8,384 nt of DNA from assembly GCA_026388445.1 (NCBI GenBank), contig JAPLJU010000110.1:1-8384 (forward strand), written 5' to 3'. This DNA comes from Deltaproteobacteria bacterium (lineage in GTDB: Bacteria; Desulfobacterota; Syntrophia; Syntrophales; UBA2192). The position numbers were made by a program, and so were the translations under genes. The notes beneath the pieces are model-generated. The model was given only the letters and a program-made list of their open reading frames with translations. It was not told where the DNA came from and did not search any database. Below, piece after piece: positions 5,588 through 8,384 of the stretch (its first letter is position 1; every line of letters starts with the position of its first letter).

Positions 5588-6721
5588 ATGGCTTCCATCC
5601 ATCTCCCGCCGATTACAACCCCAACCTCAGAAAACCGACTCCAGATCCAGCAGGACGCACGGCCGTTGCCCCAAATCTCTGTCGGGCAGCTCCTGGAGGC
5701 CCGCGTCCTTGGAAGGCTCGACGGCGAGAGGCTGCTTATCAGCATTCAAGAGCAGAGCCTGGTTGCCCGGACCGCCATACCCCTGCAGGCAGGAGAAAAT
5801 ATTCGGCTCAGGGTGGAGGGGCTGAACCCCCTTCTCACACTGGTCCTGCTGGAGAGATCCGCCGGGGAACCTGCCCATATTGGCGAGGCCCTCCAGTCCA
5901 TGAGGGCAGACCCCCTGGCACTAGCCAAATCGCTCGCCGGGCTTCTCGAAGCGCTGGATCCTGAAAATCCCGGGGCGCTCCGGACCCTTCCCGCCAAAGG
6001 CGATGCCGGCCGGATCTTACAGCTGGTCCGGAGCCTTGTCTTTTCGAAAAACACCGTCGAAAACCCTCTGTGGATAAAGGATAGCCTGCAATCCCTGGGA
6101 CTCCTTCTGGAAAGTGACATCAAAAAAGAACTTCAGAAAGGGTCGTCAACGGGCAGCTTCCAGGAAAGAGCTGTGAGCCTCAAGGAGCTCCTCCTGAATC
6201 TGATCGAAGCGCTCCGGAGACACGGTGACGGTGAAGTGGGAAAGGGGCTCTCGCAGAAATTGAGCCTCTTCGAGGGCGCCCTCAAGAATATCGAAAACCT
6301 CCAGGTCCTGAACGTGATCTTTCAGGAGCAGGAAGGGAAGTATCTCCTCCAGATTCCATTCCTTCTTTCCGGGCGCATGACCACGGCGGATGTTTTCGTC
6401 TATGTCGATCAGGAAAATCAGAAAAGGAAGAAAGGCTCGGAAGGCTATCATGTCGTCTTCGCCCTGCATATGGACGCCCTCGGGGATATCATGATCCAGG
6501 CAAGGTGGAAGGGGAAAAAACTGGGCTGTCTCATCGAGTGCGGCAGCGACGAGATTCGAGACTTCATTCGTCCTTCGCTCGCCGGTCTTGCGGAGCGGCT
6601 CGGGGCCCTGGGGTTTCAGACCGGTGAGATGACCTGCACCGTGAAGAAAGACCTCGGGCAGGCAAGGGAGGAATTTTACCAGAGGGAACTATCTCTGACG
6701 GCCGTTGACCTCTTCGCATGA
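5588..6721 (+). CDS. fliK: FliK-like flagellar hook-length control protein
   Basis: FliK is a secreted molecular ruler: it measures hook length and then acts on FlhB to switch export from rod/hook to filament substrates. The 377-residue protein has an N-terminal part with ISVGQLLEARVLGRLDGERL (30-49) and PLQAGENIRLRVEGLNP (65-81), a pattern common in deltaproteobacterial FliK. A helical middle follows (about 100-245), then a C-terminal Flg_hook-type domain (about 285-352) with FALHMDALGDIMIQARWKGK, LGCLIECGSDEIRDFI and LAERLGALGF. The frame opens earlier at GTG 5510, but the extra 26 residues do not resemble a FliK N-terminus and ATG 5588 is preferred; both starts have weak ribosome binding sites. 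The next gene, an FlhB-domain homologue, is in the same frame after the TGA. The family is divergent, so the call rests on the C-terminal domain and context. Confidence 0.85.
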   Translation: MASIHLPPITTPTSENRLQIQQDARPLPQISVGQLLEARVLGRLDGERLLISIQEQSLVARTAIPLQAGENIRLRVEGLNPLLTLVLLERSAGEPAHIGEALQSMRADPLALAKSLAGLLEALDPENPGALRTLPAKGDAGRILQLVRSLVFSKNTVENPLWIKDSLQSLGLLLESDIKKELQKGSSTGSFQERAVSLKELLLNLIEALRRHGDGEVGKGLSQKLSLFEGALKNIENLQVLNVIFQEQEGKYLLQIPFLLSGRMTTADVFVYVDQENQKRKKGSEGYHVVFALHMDALGDIMIQARWKGKKLGCLIECGSDEIRDFIRPSLAGLAERLGALGFQTGEMTCTVKKDLGQAREEFYQRELSLTAVDLFA

Positions 6722-6763
6722 AAGGGGGGCAGGGATGCTCAACAGGAAGGGACTTTATCAGCC

Positions 6764-7060
6764 ATGAAGAAAAAAGATGACCTCCGGATGGCTGCCTCTA
6801 TCCGGTACGACAAAAAGAAGGATGAGGCCCCTCGCCTGACGGCCAAGGGACTGGGCATCCTGGCGGATAAAATCATCGAGCTTGCCAGGAAACACGATGT
6901 CCCCATCAAGGAAGACCCCGCGCTTGTTTCAATCCTCTGCCGGCTCGATATCGATGAAGAGATCCCATCGGAGCTCTTCCGGGCCATCGCCGAGATCCTC
7001 GCCTTTGTATACTCCACAAATGAACAATACCGGGAGAAACTGGAAGAGAGTCGTTTATAG
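6764..7060 (+). CDS. Free-standing FlhB cytoplasmic C-terminal domain homologue (FhlB/FlhX-like)
   Basis: The 98-residue protein matches the soluble C-terminal half of FlhB, the export-gate protein whose cytoplasmic domain decides substrate specificity. It carries AASIRYDKKKDEAPRLTAKG (10-29), LADKIIELARKHDVPIKEDP (33-52) and IPSELFRAIAEILAFVY (67-83). There is no membrane part, and the autocleavage loop NPTH that normally precedes this fold is absent (DLRMAASIRY occupies that place), so it resembles only the post-cleavage fragment. Such stand-alone domains are known beside fliK in several bacteria and can partly replace the FlhB C-terminus. The ATG at 6764 is the first start codon after the in-frame fliK stop; AGGAAGGGA (6744-6752) is the probable ribosome binding site, rather far upstream. 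The product probably binds FliK or the FlhB N-terminus (inference). Confidence 0.88.
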   Translation: MKKKDDLRMAASIRYDKKKDEAPRLTAKGLGILADKIIELARKHDVPIKEDPALVSILCRLDIDEEIPSELFRAIAEILAFVYSTNEQYREKLEESRL

Positions 7061-7083
7061 CAATTTTTCGTGAAAAAAAACGC

Positions 7084-7108
7084 TTCCCGGACCGGGGGGA
7101 AATTTTTT
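7084..7108 (+). terminator. Putative Rho-independent terminator of the fliK operon
   Basis: TTCCC (7084-7088) and GGGAA (7097-7101) can pair across an 8-nt loop and are followed by A and T6 (7103-7108). An A8 tract lies just upstream (7073-7080), so a T-rich exit also exists on the other strand. The stem is short (5 bp), and an alternative fold CCGGG/CCCGG overlaps it. The location between the end of one gene group and a new promoter fits termination. Confidence 0.5.
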
Positions 7109-7274
7109 CCCGGCCTGCTCCGCTCCATGGGAAAGAACCCCTCCGACACCCCTTTCGGGACCCGGGACACCAGAGAGCTCTCTGAAGTGCGAAAATTTGT
7201 AACCTTTAGATATGATTGAGTAATTTACATCTATTTACCCCTGTCTGAACCCCCATCCCCGGCCGCTTACCCTG
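7109..7274 (+). promoter_or_regulatory. Upstream regulatory region of flgF with a 14-bp palindrome
   Basis: No gene is supported here. It holds the perfect palindrome CAGAGAGCTCTCTG (7171-7184), centred about 123 bp before the predicted flgF transcription start. GACACC occurs at 7145-7150 and 7166-7171 (21 bp apart), and CGGGAC at 7156-7161 and 7163-7168. Between the palindrome and the promoter lies an AT-rich stretch (about 7190-7240). This is the place and spacing expected for an enhancer-binding activator of sigma-54; the actual binding protein is unknown, and I found no exact IHF consensus. Confidence 0.4.
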
Positions 7275-7290
7275 TGGCATGACTATTGCT
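7275..7290 (+). promoter_or_regulatory. Sigma-54 (RpoN) promoter of flgF-flgG
   Basis: TGGCATGACTATTGCT matches the sigma-54 consensus TGGCACG-N4-TTGCW with one mismatch (T for C) and the required 10 nt between GG (-24) and GC (-12). Transcription should start near 7301, leaving a 29-nt leader with CGGAG at 7316-7320 before the flgF ATG at 7330. Sigma-54 control of rod and hook operons is common in polar-flagellated Proteobacteria and Geobacter relatives. Confidence 0.85.
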
Positions 7291-7329
7291 CAAATTCCTA
7301 TCGAAAAAGAAAAATCGGAGACTCTGTCT

Positions 7330-8049
7330 ATGATCTATGGTGTCAATACCGCCGTCAGTGCCTGCGTGAAGAGATTAACGCAGCTCGACTATGTCACCAA
7401 CAATCTTGCAAACGTCAACACGCCCGGATTCAAGGCCGAAAGACTGACATTTGTCAGGAGATCGGAGACCCCCGAACTGGAGGAAAATGCTTTCAGTCAC
7501 GACCTGGTCCTTTTCACGGACCCGTCCTACGGTACCCTGCAGAAGACCGGGAACCCCCTGGATGCGGCCGTCGAGGGGGACGGTTACTTTGTGATTCAGG
7601 ACAGAGACGGAAGCAATTATTACACGAGGAACGGAAGCTTCACGATTAACCGCGACAAGCTGCTTGTCACCCCTTCGGGAGACCCGGTGCTGGGGCAGGG
7701 CGGGCCGATCACTGTGGATGGGAAAAAGGTAGAGATCGGTCATGACGGTACGGTGAACGTCGACGAAAAGAGTGTCAATACCCTGCGCATTGTGAAGTTT
7801 TCGAATCGCAAAGACCTCGTTCGTATCGGAAACAGCCGGTATCGGGATCCCGGTACGGCCGGTCTTCAGGAAGAAGAAAAGCCCGCCGTTCAGGGCGGCT
7901 ATCTGGAACTTTCCAACGTGCAGGCGGTGAAAGAAATGATCGACATGATCGAGATCCATCGATCCGTCGAGGCCTATCTGAAGGTCATGCAGACGATCAG
8001 CGAGCAGGACAAGCTGGCCGTCAGCCGTCTCGGGAAGCTCTACTCATAA
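7330..8049 (+). CDS. flgF: FlgF, flagellar proximal rod protein
   Basis: FlgF forms part of the proximal rod that crosses the periplasm; it is exported by the flagellar type III system. The 239-residue protein starts with the rod/hook family motif (NNLANVNTPGFKAER, residues 24-38). It has the central signature NPLDAAVEGDGYFVIQ (75-90) and YYTRNGSFTIN (97-107), and ends with the C-terminal rod helix LELSNVQAVKEMIDMIEIHR and LKVMQTISEQDKLA (191-230). The frame is open upstream to an ATG at 7279, but that codon lies inside the sigma-54 promoter and upstream of the predicted transcript start, so ATG 7330 with CGGAG 9 nt before it is chosen. FlgG follows after 27 nt. FlgF is chosen over FlgG by length, by order and because a clear FlgG follows. 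Confidence 0.93.
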   Translation: MIYGVNTAVSACVKRLTQLDYVTNNLANVNTPGFKAERLTFVRRSETPELEENAFSHDLVLFTDPSYGTLQKTGNPLDAAVEGDGYFVIQDRDGSNYYTRNGSFTINRDKLLVTPSGDPVLGQGGPITVDGKKVEIGHDGTVNVDEKSVNTLRIVKFSNRKDLVRIGNSRYRDPGTAGLQEEEKPAVQGGYLELSNVQAVKEMIDMIEIHRSVEAYLKVMQTISEQDKLAVSRLGKLYS

Positions 8050-8064
8050 GAAGGAAGACGATCA

Positions 8065-8070
8065 GGGAGG
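8065..8070 (+). promoter_or_regulatory. Ribosome binding site of flgG
   Basis: GGGAGG lies 6 nt before the ATG at 8077, the strongest site in the flgF-flgG unit. This fits the need for more FlgG (about 24-26 copies per rod in known systems) than FlgF. Confidence 0.7.
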
Positions 8071-8076
8071 ATAATT

Positions 8077-8384
8077 ATGATCAGGTGTCTATACACAGCC
8101 GCAACAGGGATGCTCGCCGAGCAGATCAACCAGGACGTGATCGCCAACAACCTGGCCAACGTGCAGACCGTCGGGTTCAAGACCTCGCGGGCCGAGTTTC
8201 AGGATCTCATGTACCAGGTCTACCGCCAGGCCGGCGCGGAGACAACTTCCGGCAATCCCCTGCCTCTCGGCATGGAGGTTGGTCTGGGTACGAGGCTCAC
8301 GGCCGTTCAGAAGCTCTTCACCCAGGGGGATTACATGCAGACGGGGAACAAATTCGACTGGGCCATCGAAGGGGAGGGTTTCTT
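8077..8384 (+). CDS. flgG: FlgG, flagellar distal rod protein (3' end cut by window)
   Basis: FlgG builds the distal rod. The visible 102 residues begin MIRCLYTAATGMLAEQINQD, very close to the classic FlgG start. They continue with VIANNLANVQTVGFKTSRAE (22-41), the FlgG-type FQDLMYQVYRQAG (42-54), LGMEVGLGTRLTAVQKLFTQ (65-84) and the start of the central signature WAIEGEGF (95-102). The YQxxRxxG segment in the 40-55 region and the GLGT motif separate FlgG from FlgF and FlgE. The gene is the second member of the sigma-54 unit, 27 nt behind flgF. The remaining roughly 160 codons lie beyond the window. Confidence 0.95.
   Translation, partial: MIRCLYTAATGMLAEQINQDVIANNLANVQTVGFKTSRAEFQDLMYQVYRQAGAETTSGNPLPLGMEVGLGTRLTAVQKLFTQGDYMQTGNKFDWAIEGEGF

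Noticed and set aside
7279..7329. Upstream in-frame ATG extension of flgF by 17 residues
   Set aside because: The ATG lies within the sigma-54 promoter and before the predicted transcript start; the extension is unlike a FlgF N-terminus.
7375..7959. 194-codon antisense ORF within flgF, and similar antisense ORFs at 1678-2241 and 6739-7170
   Set aside because: They mirror confirmed genes on the + strand, have no ribosome binding sites or known motifs, and are ordinary shadows of high-GC coding sequence.

Overview
The window is a stretch of a flagellar gene cluster, all on the + strand, and every gene I can support is either flagellar or embedded between flagellar genes. The G+C-rich sequence, the frequent GTG/TTG starts and the order flhF-flhG-fliA, fliL-like, sensor-kinase-like gene, DUF2802-like gene, fliK, flhB-C-terminal homologue, flgF, flgG suggest a member of the former Deltaproteobacteria (Desulfobacterota; Geobacter/Syntrophus-like). 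That placement is inferred from gene order and protein character, not from any search.

Region 1 (1-4493) reads as one polycistronic stretch whose promoter lies upstream of the window. It holds the 3' part of flhF (SRP-type GTPase for flagellar placement), flhG (MinD-type ATPase that regulates FlhF), fliA (sigma-28), a FliL-family membrane protein, a small predicted exported protein, and a histidine-kinase-like protein with heavily degenerate ATP-binding motifs. Gaps are short, and flhG and fliA overlap by 8 nt.

Region 2 (4494-7108) begins with a good match to a sigma-28 promoter (4553-4579) and a GC-rich leader of about 100 nt. Then come a charged, Gln-rich protein of unknown function, a membrane-anchored coiled-coil/HTH protein (DUF2802-like), FliK (hook-length control), and a free-standing homologue of the FlhB cytoplasmic C-terminal domain. 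A hairpin with a T6 tract (7084-7108) probably ends this unit.

Region 3 (7109-8384) is an upstream regulatory region carrying a 14-bp perfect palindrome and a near-consensus sigma-54 promoter (7275-7290). It is followed by flgF and the first 102 codons of flgG (rod proteins), cut by the window end.

Together the window shows a tiered flagellar programme in one place: a sigma-54-driven rod operon, the gene for sigma-28, and a sigma-28-driven operon encoding the hook-length/export-switch proteins. The least understood parts are the degenerate kinase-like protein, the small exported protein, the charged Gln-rich protein and the free FlhB-like domain. I see no mobile element, CRISPR array, tRNA or rRNA.
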